Assembly (NCBI GenBank): GCA_029561505.1
Contig: JAKQXK010000390.1
Location: 1-10,475 of the forward strand
Direction: 5' to 3'
Origin: Spirochaetota bacterium
GTDB taxonomy: Bacteria; Spirochaetota; Leptospiria; Turneriellales; Turneriellaceae
DNA: 10,475 nucleotides
The notes beneath the pieces are model-generated. The model was not told the DNA's origin and did no database searches. It saw nothing but the letters and a program-made list of their open reading frames with translations. This document shows, piece by piece, positions 1 to 6,926 of this stretch. The first letter of the stretch is position 1, and each line of letters opens with the position of its first letter. A program made the position numbers and the translations under genes.

Positions 1-11
1 CATTCCATTTC

Positions 12-16
12 AGGAG
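12..16 (+). promoter_or_regulatory. Ribosome binding site of the small secreted protein
   Basis: AGGAG lies 7 bases upstream of the ATG at 24. This is a near-ideal Shine-Dalgarno match and fixes the start of the 83-residue gene. Confidence 0.7.
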
Positions 17-23
17 TTAAACC

Positions 24-275
24 ATGAAAAAAATATTCACCACAACAATTGCCATCACTGCTCTGTGCTTTTTCGCAGGCAACACCTTTGCCGCACCGGC
101 AATGAAGATGGCCGATGAGGCCTACGAGCCTTTTGACCCAAAAAAGAAAAAGCCCGGCGATGAATGCACAAGCAACGACGAATGCCAGAAGCACCACGCA
201 TGCAAAAAGACGGGCGATAAAAATCTCTGCACCGCCCCCCCGCGCCCGAAATTGCCACCCGGTGTTGTGACCTGA
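24..275 (+). CDS. Small secreted cysteine-rich protein, function unknown
   Basis: I do not recognise this 83-residue protein. It starts with a clear Sec signal peptide: a KK n-region, a hydrophobic core to about residue 20, and a likely signal peptidase I cut after NTFA (around residue 23, followed by APAMKM). The mature part is about 60 residues: an acidic then lysine-rich linker (DPKKKKPGDE), a compact segment with four cysteines at 48, 54, 60 and 69 (spacing C-x5-C-x5-C-x8-C), and a proline-rich tail. Two disulfides in the periplasm or outside the cell are likely, and the HH between the second and third cysteines could bind metal; both are inferences. The start is supported by AGGAG at 12-16, 7 bases before the ATG. 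The next gene begins 10 bp downstream, so the two are probably co-transcribed. Confidence 0.75.
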   Translation: MKKIFTTTIAITALCFFAGNTFAAPAMKMADEAYEPFDPKKKKPGDECTSNDECQKHHACKKTGDKNLCTAPPRPKLPPGVVT

Positions 276-285
276 AACGCGGCAC

Positions 286-1323
286 ATGGTCTCTGGCTGG
301 CTCAAAGACTACCGCTTTGACCTGAGCTTCATCGCTGGCATCGCGCTGCTCGCCGGCGCGATGGCTGGCGTGACTGTGTTTTGGCCGCTGCTGTTTCTGC
401 CAATGCTCACGGCGCACAGCTGGCTCTTCGGCTACGAACACCTCTGGGCAACTTACAGCAAACTTTTGGCGCACCCGAGCGATCGGGCACGCCATCGCTC
501 GCTGATTTTATTCGTGCCGCCGCTCGTGCTGCTCGCGCTTTTTACCGTCGGGCACAGTTTCGGCCTCATGGGAATCTACGTCGTCTATTTTATCGGCCAG
601 TTTCACCACACCGTGCGCCAGAGCTGGGGTCTCGCGCAGCAATACCGCCGACAAGCCGGCGGATTGCCCTGGGATAACGTGCGCCTTTCTGAACTGACAC
701 TCTGGTCGGTGCCGATCTGGGGTCTGCTCTACCGTGCGAGTCAGCGCCCAACAGAATTTCTGTTTCAAGACTTTTGGCTGCCGCCCGTGCCCATCGCACT
801 CGTACATGCAGCGGCCGCCCTCAGTTGCGCTCTGTGGTCAATGTGGATCTACACCCGAATTAGAGCCCATCGCCGGGGTGAGCTGCCATGGGGCCACACT
901 CTTTACATGGTCTCGCATCTCGCGATATTTCTCTGTGGTTACGTTCTGATCGATGAGATCTGTTCAGGTTGGCTGCTCGTCAACGTCTGGCACAATGTGC
1001 AGTACATCGTCTATGTATGGCTGTATAACCGGCGCCGGTTCGTAAATGGCATAGATCCTCATTCGCCATTTCTTTCGTGGCTTTCTCAGCCGGGCTACCG
1101 CCGCCTCGCCGGCTATGCGTTGGTCACGGTGACGCTCGCATTGCCGATCTATTATCTGCTGCCGCAGCTCGGCCTCACGCTCGACGGCCTGTTGAAGAAT
1201 ACCGCGGTGCCGATTGCGGTGATACTGGGGCTGACGCTCACGTTTCACCACTATATCGCCGATGCAATCATCTGGAAAAGGCGCAACGACGTGAATTCAC
1301 CTGACAGGTTTCAGGCGGCATAA
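286..1323 (+). CDS. Polytopic membrane protein with conserved histidine motifs, uncharacterised
   Basis: This is a 345-residue integral membrane protein, rich in Trp and Tyr, with about seven to nine hydrophobic segments (for example 14-42, 73-104, 136-148, 166-190, 205-225, 228-248, 276-294 and 305-325). Histidine motifs sit at membrane boundaries: YEHLWATYSK (50-59), FHHTVRQSWG (106-115), VWHNVQYIVYVW (234-245) and FHHYIADAIIWK (320-331). I recall similar H-W-T, FHxxRQ, WHNxQY and HYxxDxxIW motifs in uncharacterised membrane proteins of myxobacteria and other Gram-negatives, but cannot name a family with certainty. Repeated His motifs in a membrane protein suggest a metal-dependent enzyme of the desaturase, hydroxylase or Brp/Blh carotene-cleaving kind; that is inference. 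The ATG is only 10 bp after the upstream stop and lacks a strong Shine-Dalgarno, so translational coupling is likely. Confidence 0.8.
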   Translation: MVSGWLKDYRFDLSFIAGIALLAGAMAGVTVFWPLLFLPMLTAHSWLFGYEHLWATYSKLLAHPSDRARHRSLILFVPPLVLLALFTVGHSFGLMGIYVVYFIGQFHHTVRQSWGLAQQYRRQAGGLPWDNVRLSELTLWSVPIWGLLYRASQRPTEFLFQDFWLPPVPIALVHAAAALSCALWSMWIYTRIRAHRRGELPWGHTLYMVSHLAIFLCGYVLIDEICSGWLLVNVWHNVQYIVYVWLYNRRRFVNGIDPHSPFLSWLSQPGYRRLAGYALVTVTLALPIYYLLPQLGLTLDGLLKNTAVPIAVILGLTLTFHHYIADAIIWKRRNDVNSPDRFQAA

Positions 1324-1382
1324 TTCGCTTTACGCAGCGCGGTCTACCTGCGCATTTCGTCAGCAAAAACTATCGAGGGTCT
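1324..1382. other. Short intergenic gap, no firm site
   Basis: This 59 bp gap separates the membrane protein from the possible lipoprotein. A weak imperfect inverted repeat (GCGCGG then CCTGCGC, 1337-1353) is present but has no T-run, so I do not call a terminator. GAGGG at 1375-1379 is a plausible but closely spaced (3 bases) ribosome binding site for the next gene. Confidence 0.4.
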
Positions 1383-2033
1383 ATGAGAAAATTTGTCTAT
1401 CTTTGTTTGTTACTGGCAATCGCCTTCACGCAATTCTGTTCTGAAAAATATAACGTTGTGCGCATGCGCAACGACAAGTATCTGAAAACGACTAAATATT
1501 CGCTCGCAACTGAACACGAGCTCGAAGGGCCTGGAAATCTCTTTTCGAACTACGGCAAGGGTAAGCGAAAGATGCGTCTCGATTATACGCGCGAACTTAA
1601 AGGAACGCAGGTCATAGTGAACGATATAAAAGTCGCGGTGCAACTATTCGATGACGACCCTGAAATCGATAAAAAACTCATTATTCTGATCAATGACAAG
1701 CCACTCGAGATTAGCAATTTTGAGGTGAAAACAGGCAACAAATCAGAGTCGGGCACTTCGACGCGCACAGAATATGGCTCATATACAGACGGTTATGGCA
1801 AGAGCCACAGCGGGCCACATCAGGTTTCTTCATCGTATTCCATTTCGTACAAAACCGCAGACCTGAAATTTATTCCACCCGCGCCTTTGCTGCAAGAGCT
1901 GAAGAGCCCTAAATCCATGAGCATTCGCATCTACATGGGGGCAGAAGTTGCAACGGGTGAGTTTGACGAAACAGAAATCGAGGCAGTCCGCAGATTCTAT
2001 GCGAATCAGGTAGATGAACACCTCGACGACTAA
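1383..2033 (+). CDS. Possible lipoprotein, function unknown
   Basis: I do not recognise this 216-residue protein. It opens with a lysine/arginine n-region and a hydrophobic core (VYLCLLLAIAF) followed by TQFCSEKYN. Cys19 is the likely lipidation site, although phenylalanine at -1 is atypical even for the loose spirochaetal lipobox; ordinary secretion is an alternative. The mature protein is charged and looks beta-rich, with a low-complexity Ser/Thr/Gly/Tyr stretch at about 118-157 that reads as a flexible linker or loop. The C-terminus is acidic and ends in LDD. It overlaps the next gene by 20 bp, and the end of this gene carries the SD-like AGG and the ATG of that gene. Base composition is lower in GC than the genes upstream: 24 of 60 bases at 1621-1680 by hand count. 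Confidence 0.65.
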   Translation: MRKFVYLCLLLAIAFTQFCSEKYNVVRMRNDKYLKTTKYSLATEHELEGPGNLFSNYGKGKRKMRLDYTRELKGTQVIVNDIKVAVQLFDDDPEIDKKLIILINDKPLEISNFEVKTGNKSESGTSTRTEYGSYTDGYGKSHSGPHQVSSSYSISYKTADLKFIPPAPLLQELKSPKSMSIRIYMGAEVATGEFDETEIEAVRRFYANQVDEHLDD

Positions 2034-2607
2034 CAACAAAGTTGACTTTTATTTTCGCGGTGCGAAAAAATGGCAGGCTGAATTTATCGCGCTGCGAAAG
2101 CTGGTGCTTGAGTGCGGGCTCGAAGAACAATTGAAATGGGGAAACCCCTGCTACACGTTTGAAGAGAAGAATATTGTTCTGATACACGGCTTTAAAGAAT
2201 ATTGCGCCCTGCTGTTTTTCAAGGGAGCTCTACTTAAAGACCCGAAGAAGATTCTCATACAGCAGACGCAGAACGTACAGGCAGCGCGACAAATTCGGTT
2301 CAAGCATGTTGATGAAATCAAACGCCTCGAAAAGTTTCTGAAAGCCTATGTTGCCGACGCCATCAAGGTCGAAAAGGCGGGGCATAAAGTAGAATTCAAG
2401 AAGGTGGCAGATTTTGCGATGGCAGAAGAGTTTCAGCAAAAGTTGCGACAGTTGCCCGCATTAAAATCGGCTTTTTATGCACTTTCACCTGGCAGACAAC
2501 GGGCATATTTGCTCTTTTTTTCTTCGGCAAAACAACCCAAAACCCGAGAGGCTCGGGTAGAAAAATGCGTTGCTCGCATTCTCGATGGCTTGGGCCTCGA
2601 CGACTAG
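2014..2607 (+). CDS. YdeI-type DUF1801/OmdA family protein
   Basis: This 197-residue cytosolic protein matches the YdeI/OmpD-associated family closely along its whole length, as I remember the Bacillus-type homologues. The N-terminal DUF1801 part (about 10-125) has the family hallmarks KVDFYF, LKWGNPCYTF, IVLIHGFKEYCALLFFKGALLKD and QNVQAARQIRF. The C-terminal OmdA part (about 135-197) has EEFQQKLRQLPALKSAFYALSPGRQRAYLLFF and KTREARVEK. The biochemical role is not established; the names refer to a proposed bacteriocin-protection or iron-chaperone-like role that is weakly supported. The ATG at 2014 places KVDFYF at the usual distance from the N-terminus, so I accept it despite the 20 bp overlap with the upstream gene and only a weak AGG at 2008-2010. 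The family is widespread and often horizontally exchanged. The GC content is low (23 of 60 at 2161-2220). Confidence 0.9.
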   Translation: MNTSTTNNKVDFYFRGAKKWQAEFIALRKLVLECGLEEQLKWGNPCYTFEEKNIVLIHGFKEYCALLFFKGALLKDPKKILIQQTQNVQAARQIRFKHVDEIKRLEKFLKAYVADAIKVEKAGHKVEFKKVADFAMAEEFQQKLRQLPALKSAFYALSPGRQRAYLLFFSSAKQPKTREARVEKCVARILDGLGLDD

Positions 2608-2617
2608 GTTCTCGTTT

Positions 2618-3157
2618 ATGCTGACCAAGTCATTCTTTAACCGGTTAGCGCTCTGCTTTCTGACCGCTTCATTTTTCTCGCTGCAAGCAGCCGAGACGCG
2701 AGGGTTCGATGTCGGCGTGCTCGCGAATGGCTTTAACGTCATTCGCGGCGATGCGACGCCGCTCGCATCGGGTTACGGCGCCGGCGCGCTGGTCAGTTGG
2801 CAGTGGTCAGCAGACTGGCGAGCCGGTTTTCAGATGGGCTGCGCTCATGTTTGCGCTGGCAACCTCGAAGTTGGCTATCGCGCGCACACCTTCGATTATT
2901 CGCGCTTTCGTTACCCCGAACGTGCAATCTATTACATTATCGGCTTCGGCACAAAAGAAGTTTGGTTGCGCTTCGTCACTGGCATAAACGCTGTAAAGGA
3001 TTACAGTGCGCAGCCCGGCCTCGGGGTTGGCTTCAGCCTGCATGCTTTTCAGGTGGGCAATTTTCACCTGGCCTATGGGCTTAATTTCTATATGGTTAAC
3101 CAGTATATGACATTCGGGCTCGGCCAGCTCTTTGCAGCTCTGGTGTTTCGGCTGTAG
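2618..3157 (+). CDS. Small outer-membrane beta-barrel candidate, function unknown
   Basis: I chose the ATG at 2618 (179 residues) over an upstream TTG at 2570, because it gives a proper signal peptide: KSFFNR n-region, core LALCFLTASFFSL, cut near QAA|ET at about residue 22. The TAGG at 2605-2608 is a plausible Shine-Dalgarno. The mature part is dominated by short alternating hydrophobic/polar, aromatic- and glycine-rich runs (GAGALVSWQW, AIYYIIGFGTKEVWLRFVTG, GLGVGFSLHAFQVGNFHLAYGLNFYMVN, FGLGQLFAALVFRL). This is the pattern of roughly eight transmembrane beta strands. It contains a close cysteine pair (GCAHVC) that could form a disulfide. The C-terminus lacks the canonical terminal Phe but has Phe at the third-last position. 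There is no recognisable family name. It follows the YdeI-type gene by 10 bp and may be in the same transcript. Confidence 0.65.
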   Translation: MLTKSFFNRLALCFLTASFFSLQAAETRGFDVGVLANGFNVIRGDATPLASGYGAGALVSWQWSADWRAGFQMGCAHVCAGNLEVGYRAHTFDYSRFRYPERAIYYIIGFGTKEVWLRFVTGINAVKDYSAQPGLGVGFSLHAFQVGNFHLAYGLNFYMVNQYMTFGLGQLFAALVFRL

Positions 3158-3275
3158 GGTATTGAGCGCGATCTTCTTTCGTTTTGGTCGCCAGAGATCA
3201 CTGGATGCCTGGAAAAACAAACGCGCCTGCAACGATAACACTTGACGTACGTGTCAGAGCACCGAGCGCAGATGA
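3158..3275. other. Intergenic gap before the YceI-family gene
   Basis: This is 118 bp without a gene. It holds TTGACG at 3242-3247, overlapping the perfect 8 bp palindrome ACGTACGT at 3245-3252. The hexamer resembles a -35 box, but no matching -10 lies 16-18 bases downstream before the ATG, so I do not call a promoter. No hairpin with a T-run was seen for the upstream transcript. Confidence 0.4.
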
Positions 3276-3830
3276 ATGCATTGTCTCAGAATAGCAATCC
3301 TCATTCTGCTGGGGTCTGCAACTACCTTCGCCGAATCGTTTTCACCCGATCTTCAACGCAGTGAAATCAGCTTTTACGTGCCCGCGAAGATTACGAATGT
3401 GCGCGGCTATTTTCGAAGGCTTTCGGTGCGCGATCTCGTTTTCGACAAGAAGAAAGGTATAACTTCGCTGCGTGGCACAGTCGCCATTGACACGGGGTCG
3501 GTTTTCACGCGCGATCGTAAACGCGATGCACATCTGCGCGCCGACGACTTTTTCTACACGGAGAAGTATCCCGAAGCGACTGCGAAAGTAACTGACCTGA
3601 CGCTGATGACGGCAGATTTTTATCAGGCAACGGTTATTCTACGAATTCGCGACAAGACCAAAACATACCAGATTCCGGTGAAGATCGAAGCCACTGATAA
3701 GAACACCTTGCGCGCGATGGGAACAATCGTGGTCACGCGCGGTGATTTTGACCTCACGGGTAACCACGTAGCGAACATCATCATGAAAGACGATGTTGAA
3801 GTGACCTTTCGCCTGGTACTGAGCCGCTAA
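3276..3830 (+). CDS. YceI-family periplasmic protein
   Basis: This 184-residue protein has a Sec signal (MHCLRIAILILLGSATTFA, cut near residue 19) followed by a single YceI-like domain to the C-terminus. YceI proteins have a lipocalin-like beta-barrel that can bind polyisoprenoids or other amphiphiles in the periplasm. Family features visible here are a SEISFYVPAKITNVRGYF opening, DTGSVFTRDRKRDAHLRADDFFYTEKYPEATAKVTDL in the middle (the most diagnostic part), a KTKTYQIPVKIEAT strand pair, and TRGDFDLTGN near the end. The length is normal for the family. The ATG at 3276 is used because it places the signal peptide correctly; an overlapping ATG at 3272 is in another frame. The Shine-Dalgarno is weak (GAG at 3264-3266). 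Its TAA stop overlaps the stop of the converging DUF1501 gene. The ligand cannot be told from the sequence. Confidence 0.88.
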   Translation: MHCLRIAILILLGSATTFAESFSPDLQRSEISFYVPAKITNVRGYFRRLSVRDLVFDKKKGITSLRGTVAIDTGSVFTRDRKRDAHLRADDFFYTEKYPEATAKVTDLTLMTADFYQATVILRIRDKTKTYQIPVKIEATDKNTLRAMGTIVVTRGDFDLTGNHVANIIMKDDVEVTFRLVLSR

Positions 3831-5113
3831 AACAATTCGGATATATAACGTGTTTCACGCGGCGAGAGTGAAAACGGCCGGCCCGTAGAACTGGTTAACT
3901 GCGCCTCAGGGTCAATGCCGGCCGCACGGTGCATTGTACTCAAGAACTCTTTCAGGTGCCAGCTTTCTTTGAGCGGCTTTTCACCTTTGGCATCGGTCTC
4001 ACCGAGCACCTGCCCTTTAACAAGAGCACCGCCGCCAATAAGGCCACTGAATATTTTTGGATAATGATCGCGACCGTCTTTGCCGCCGGCGTCTGGGGTG
4101 CGGCCGAATTCAGAAACGAGCACGAACAGTGTCTGTGAAAAGAGGCCAGAGGCTTTCAGTTCACCCAGAAGCGTCGCGAGCGCAGGGTCAAGATCGCGGC
4201 AGATTTCGGCGACTTTGGCGCGGTTGTTGTTGTGGGTATCCCAGCCGCCGATGTTGATCTGGATAAACGGTGTCTGCTTTTCAGCAAGCCGGTAGGCGAG
4301 CGCAAATGCGTTGCCGATGCGCGTGTCGCCAAAGCTCGCCTTCAGTTTCGCGGGCATCAGCCCAAGATCAAAGACGCTCAAGCGGTCTGAGTTCATAAAT
4401 GAAAGAGCTGATTCAAACATCTGCTTCCAGGTATTGTAGGCCTGCGGGTTGTTTCGCCGAAAGAAGTCTTCGTTAAGAATCTCGAGCAGTTTTTCCCGGC
4501 GGGTGAGGCGCTCTGACGATAGCTGGCTCGCGCCGATCAGGTTCTGTATGCCGCGCTGCGGGTTTGAAATGTGAAAACCTGCATACTTTACGCCGAGAAA
4601 ACCGGCTGAACCGCCACGGCCGCGGTCATTGATGATGATGTTCGAGGGAAAATAAGCCCCGGTGTCTTTGCGCGTGCGGGCATAGGCGACCACGCTGCCG
4701 AGCGAGGGAATATCGGGAAACCCCTGTGATTCGGTGAAACGGTAACCCGTATTGACGAGGTGCTGACCAAAGTCGTGAGCCCCGTCTTCAGAGCGTAACG
4801 TACGCACCAAATTCAGGCTCGAAAGCTGCGCAGCGCTCTTCTGCAATGTCTCGCAGACTCTGACGCCCGCGATGCTGCTGTTAACGGCCGCGAACGCAGA
4901 ATCGGGTTTTGGGTCAAGGGTATCGACATGGCTCATGCCACCGACCATGTTCACGAAAATGACACTTTTTACCGGTGAAGCAACGGTGATCGCGTCATAA
5001 GGGTCTTCTTCGGCGAAAATTTTTCCGATCGAGGGCAGAGCAATACAAGCAGAAACCGCCTTCATCGCGCCAGTGAGAAATTCGCGCCGGCTGTGCGCGC
5101 GGTCAGTGAACAT
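3827..5113 (-). CDS. DUF1501 family protein, Tat-exported
   Basis: This is a 428-residue DUF1501 protein. DUF1501 is placed with the alkaline-phosphatase/sulfatase-like superfamily and is typical of Planctomycetes and Verrucomicrobia, usually beside DUF1549/DUF1553 genes. Its activity is not known. The N-terminus carries a twin-arginine signal (HSRREFLTGAMKAV, residues 8-20, then a weakly hydrophobic core and a cut near FAEE at about 35), so it should be exported folded, probably with metal. The family motifs are all present: GGMSHVDTLDPKP (58-70), INDRGRGG (161-168), GGWDTHNNN (289-297), SEFGRTP (334-340) and GRDHYP (347-352). The Asp, His and Thr residues in these motifs are candidate metal or catalytic ligands. 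The start is set by AGGAG 7 bases upstream, lying inside the end of the DUF1549 gene, which it overlaps by 11 bp. Translational coupling and a shared complex or pathway with that neighbour are likely. Confidence 0.93.
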   Translation of the reverse strand: MFTDRAHSRREFLTGAMKAVSACIALPSIGKIFAEEDPYDAITVASPVKSVIFVNMVGGMSHVDTLDPKPDSAFAAVNSSIAGVRVCETLQKSAAQLSSLNLVRTLRSEDGAHDFGQHLVNTGYRFTESQGFPDIPSLGSVVAYARTRKDTGAYFPSNIIINDRGRGGSAGFLGVKYAGFHISNPQRGIQNLIGASQLSSERLTRREKLLEILNEDFFRRNNPQAYNTWKQMFESALSFMNSDRLSVFDLGLMPAKLKASFGDTRIGNAFALAYRLAEKQTPFIQINIGGWDTHNNNRAKVAEICRDLDPALATLLGELKASGLFSQTLFVLVSEFGRTPDAGGKDGRDHYPKIFSGLIGGGALVKGQVLGETDAKGEKPLKESWHLKEFLSTMHRAAGIDPEAQLTSSTGRPFSLSPRETRYISELF

Positions 5114-6926
5114 GAATGAACTCCTGGCTGTTGATGAGGCTCCAGAGAAAATCTGCTGCGTACTCTTTCGAGTATTTCACACTGCCTTTTAGAAATTTTG
5201 GTTCGGTTGCCTCGCGAATTCGGTTCCACTCGCTGTCTGTCAGCGGCCGGGTGAGAACTGCAAGAAAAGCTGCCTCGGCAACAGAGCGATTGCCCTTGCT
5301 TTCGCTGTACATCTTTTCAAAGTACGAATTATTCTGCGTCGCCTCACGCGTCAGGTTTCGCGTCAGCTGGCCATTCAGCATCACGAGCACCTGCTCGAGC
5401 GTAGGTTCTGTCTCGTCGTCTTCAATGTCGTTACGCTCACCGGCGCCAAAGACCGAAAGAAAGCTATTGCGCGGTGCAGGCCGTTCGATTTCACACGCGG
5501 CCGCGAAATCCCGGTTTTTTTCCCGCGGCAAGCGGGGTGTGGCGGTTCCCGCGAGGTTTGCATATTCTGCTTTGATTTCGCGCGCATCACCGATCGCGCG
5601 TTCGTTAATATTCTTCACCGAACTGATTTGGGTCGCGGTGAGCAGTGAATTAAAAAGTTGATCGGCGTCGAGCCGCACGGGTACGAAAAACAAGCTGTCG
5701 TCAGCCGATTCGGCCTCGGCCGTCTTGCGGGCCCAGGCGTCTGAAGACACAATATGCAGAACCAGCTCTTTGATGCGCGTGCCGTCTTTGAAAAACTGCT
5801 GCTCGAGGTGAGCCAACAGTTTCTCATTGCGAATTTTGGTATCGGCCCGCAAATCGTCGAATGGAAAATAGAATTTTTGCCCGGTAAGCCGGTGCCATAC
5901 GCGACTCACAAACACGCGCCGAAACCGGCTATTCTGCCGGGCGGTGAGCCAATCGGCAAATACCTTTCGCCGATCAATGCCTGTCACATTGGGTTTCGAG
6001 CCATCGGGAAAAACGGGCTCTACCAACGGGCGCGGTTTATCGGCCTCTGGCGGCATGCGCAGGCCCAGCCGCGCGTCATAATCGAGGCGCACGAACTCGA
6101 GCCTAACGACGTCTTGCAGCGCCTTTTTTTCTGCTGGCGAGAGTTTCGAGAGTTTTTCTCTTCGCCATTTCTGTACGACTGTGCGCACGAGCTTCTGGTC
6201 GTCGTCGGTGAAGCGATCCCAGATGTTTTGCGGAGGTATGTTGGTGCCCAAATCTTTTTCGGGAAAGTCAATACGCTGAACGGCGTAGCCCTGTGAAAAG
6301 AAGGCAGCCAGAGCATAATACCGTTCTTGTGTGAAATCTGTATCATACGGGTGGTTGTGGCACCGGGCGCAGGTGACTTTCTGCCCATAAAATACACGGC
6401 CGACGTATTCGGCGGTCTGCACCGGATCACCCATATCACGCAAATAGAACGAAACCGCTGGGTTCGCATTCTGGTCACCTGACGCAGTGAGCATCTCTCG
6501 CACTAGCTGCGCATAGGGTTTATTGGCGTTCAGTGAATTCGTGAGATACGTGTCGAAAGCGGCATATGGCTGGTTGCGTTCGCGCGTCTTTTCGCGCAAC
6601 AATGACCCCAACCAATTGCCCCAATATTCAGCAAACTCGCGCGAGCGCAGAAACTCGGCAGCATAAATCATCAGCTTGTCTTTGCGCCGGTCGCGCATGA
6701 AGGCCCCAGTCTCTTCGGGGCGTGGTATCACTCCCCTGAGTTGCAGCGAGAGGCGGCGAAAGAGGCGCAGGTCGTCTGCGCGTTCAATCTTGGTCGCGGG
6801 CACCCCGTAGGCTGCATCGAGCGAATGCGCGGCATTTAATCGCGAAGGTGTCAGACTCAGCGCGAGCAGCATCGCGCCACAGATGAAATTCAGACTTCGA
6901 AGCTTTAGACTCAGCACCAGATGCAT
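5103..6926 (-). CDS. DUF1549/DUF1553 protein with embedded CxxCH motif
   Basis: This secreted protein is about 607 residues long. I chose the ATG at 6926, because it gives a clean signal peptide (MHLVLSLKLRSLN n-region, core FICGAMLLALSL, cut near RLNA|AH at about residue 33). A TTG at 6974 would add 16 polar residues. Residues given from the ATG: the DUF1549 part (about 50-230) shows DLRLFRRLSLQLRGVIPRPEE, EYWGNWLGSLLRE and the diagnostic VTCARCHNHPYD, with CxxCH at 186-190. The DUF1553 part (about 318-607) shows IDRRKVFADWLT, FVSRVWHRLTGQ, PFDDLRADTKIRNEKLLAHL, LVLHIVSSDAW and the closing DFLWSLINSQEFIHVH. The CxxCH could attach a single heme c, as proposed for these planctomycetal cytochrome-like families; this has not been shown. 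It is a partner of the DUF1501 gene, which starts inside its last codons. Confidence 0.92.
   Translation of the reverse strand: MHLVLSLKLRSLNFICGAMLLALSLTPSRLNAAHSLDAAYGVPATKIERADDLRLFRRLSLQLRGVIPRPEETGAFMRDRRKDKLMIYAAEFLRSREFAEYWGNWLGSLLREKTRERNQPYAAFDTYLTNSLNANKPYAQLVREMLTASGDQNANPAVSFYLRDMGDPVQTAEYVGRVFYGQKVTCARCHNHPYDTDFTQERYYALAAFFSQGYAVQRIDFPEKDLGTNIPPQNIWDRFTDDDQKLVRTVVQKWRREKLSKLSPAEKKALQDVVRLEFVRLDYDARLGLRMPPEADKPRPLVEPVFPDGSKPNVTGIDRRKVFADWLTARQNSRFRRVFVSRVWHRLTGQKFYFPFDDLRADTKIRNEKLLAHLEQQFFKDGTRIKELVLHIVSSDAWARKTAEAESADDSLFFVPVRLDADQLFNSLLTATQISSVKNINERAIGDAREIKAEYANLAGTATPRLPREKNRDFAAACEIERPAPRNSFLSVFGAGERNDIEDDETEPTLEQVLVMLNGQLTRNLTREATQNNSYFEKMYSESKGNRSVAEAAFLAVLTRPLTDSEWNRIREATEPKFLKGSVKYSKEYAADFLWSLINSQEFIHVH
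5121..5125 (-). promoter_or_regulatory. Ribosome binding site of the DUF1501 gene
   Basis: On the minus strand this reads AGGAG, 7 bases before the ATG at 5113. It lies inside the last codons of the DUF1549 gene, which fixes the DUF1501 start and supports coupled translation of the pair. Confidence 0.7.

Noticed and set aside
55-495. Minus-strand open frame across the first two genes
   Set aside because: It conflicts with a plus-strand gene having a signal peptide and AGGAG. The translation is arginine-rich and motif-free.
1337-1353. Imperfect inverted repeat GCGCGG/CCTGCGC as a terminator
   Set aside because: It has one bulge, a small loop and no T-run. It is too weak to call.
2542-2558. 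Perfect 7 bp hairpin ACCCGAG-AGG-CTCGGGT
   Set aside because: It lies inside conserved coding sequence of the YdeI-type protein (TREARVEK), with no T-run after it and more than 40 bases of gene still to come. It is not a terminator.
2570-2617. TTG start at 2570 for the beta-barrel candidate
   Set aside because: It would overlap the YdeI-type gene by 38 bp and bury the signal peptide behind 16 residues. The ATG at 2618 gives a clean signal peptide.
3242-3252. TTGACG with palindrome ACGTACGT as a promoter or operator before the YceI-family gene
   Set aside because: There is no -10 box at the right distance before the ATG. An 8 bp palindrome is expected by chance many times in 10 kb.
5754-6296. 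Plus-strand open frame (180 codons) opposite the DUF1549 gene
   Set aside because: The opposite strand carries clear family motifs across the whole stretch. This frame has no recognisable domain or ribosome binding site.
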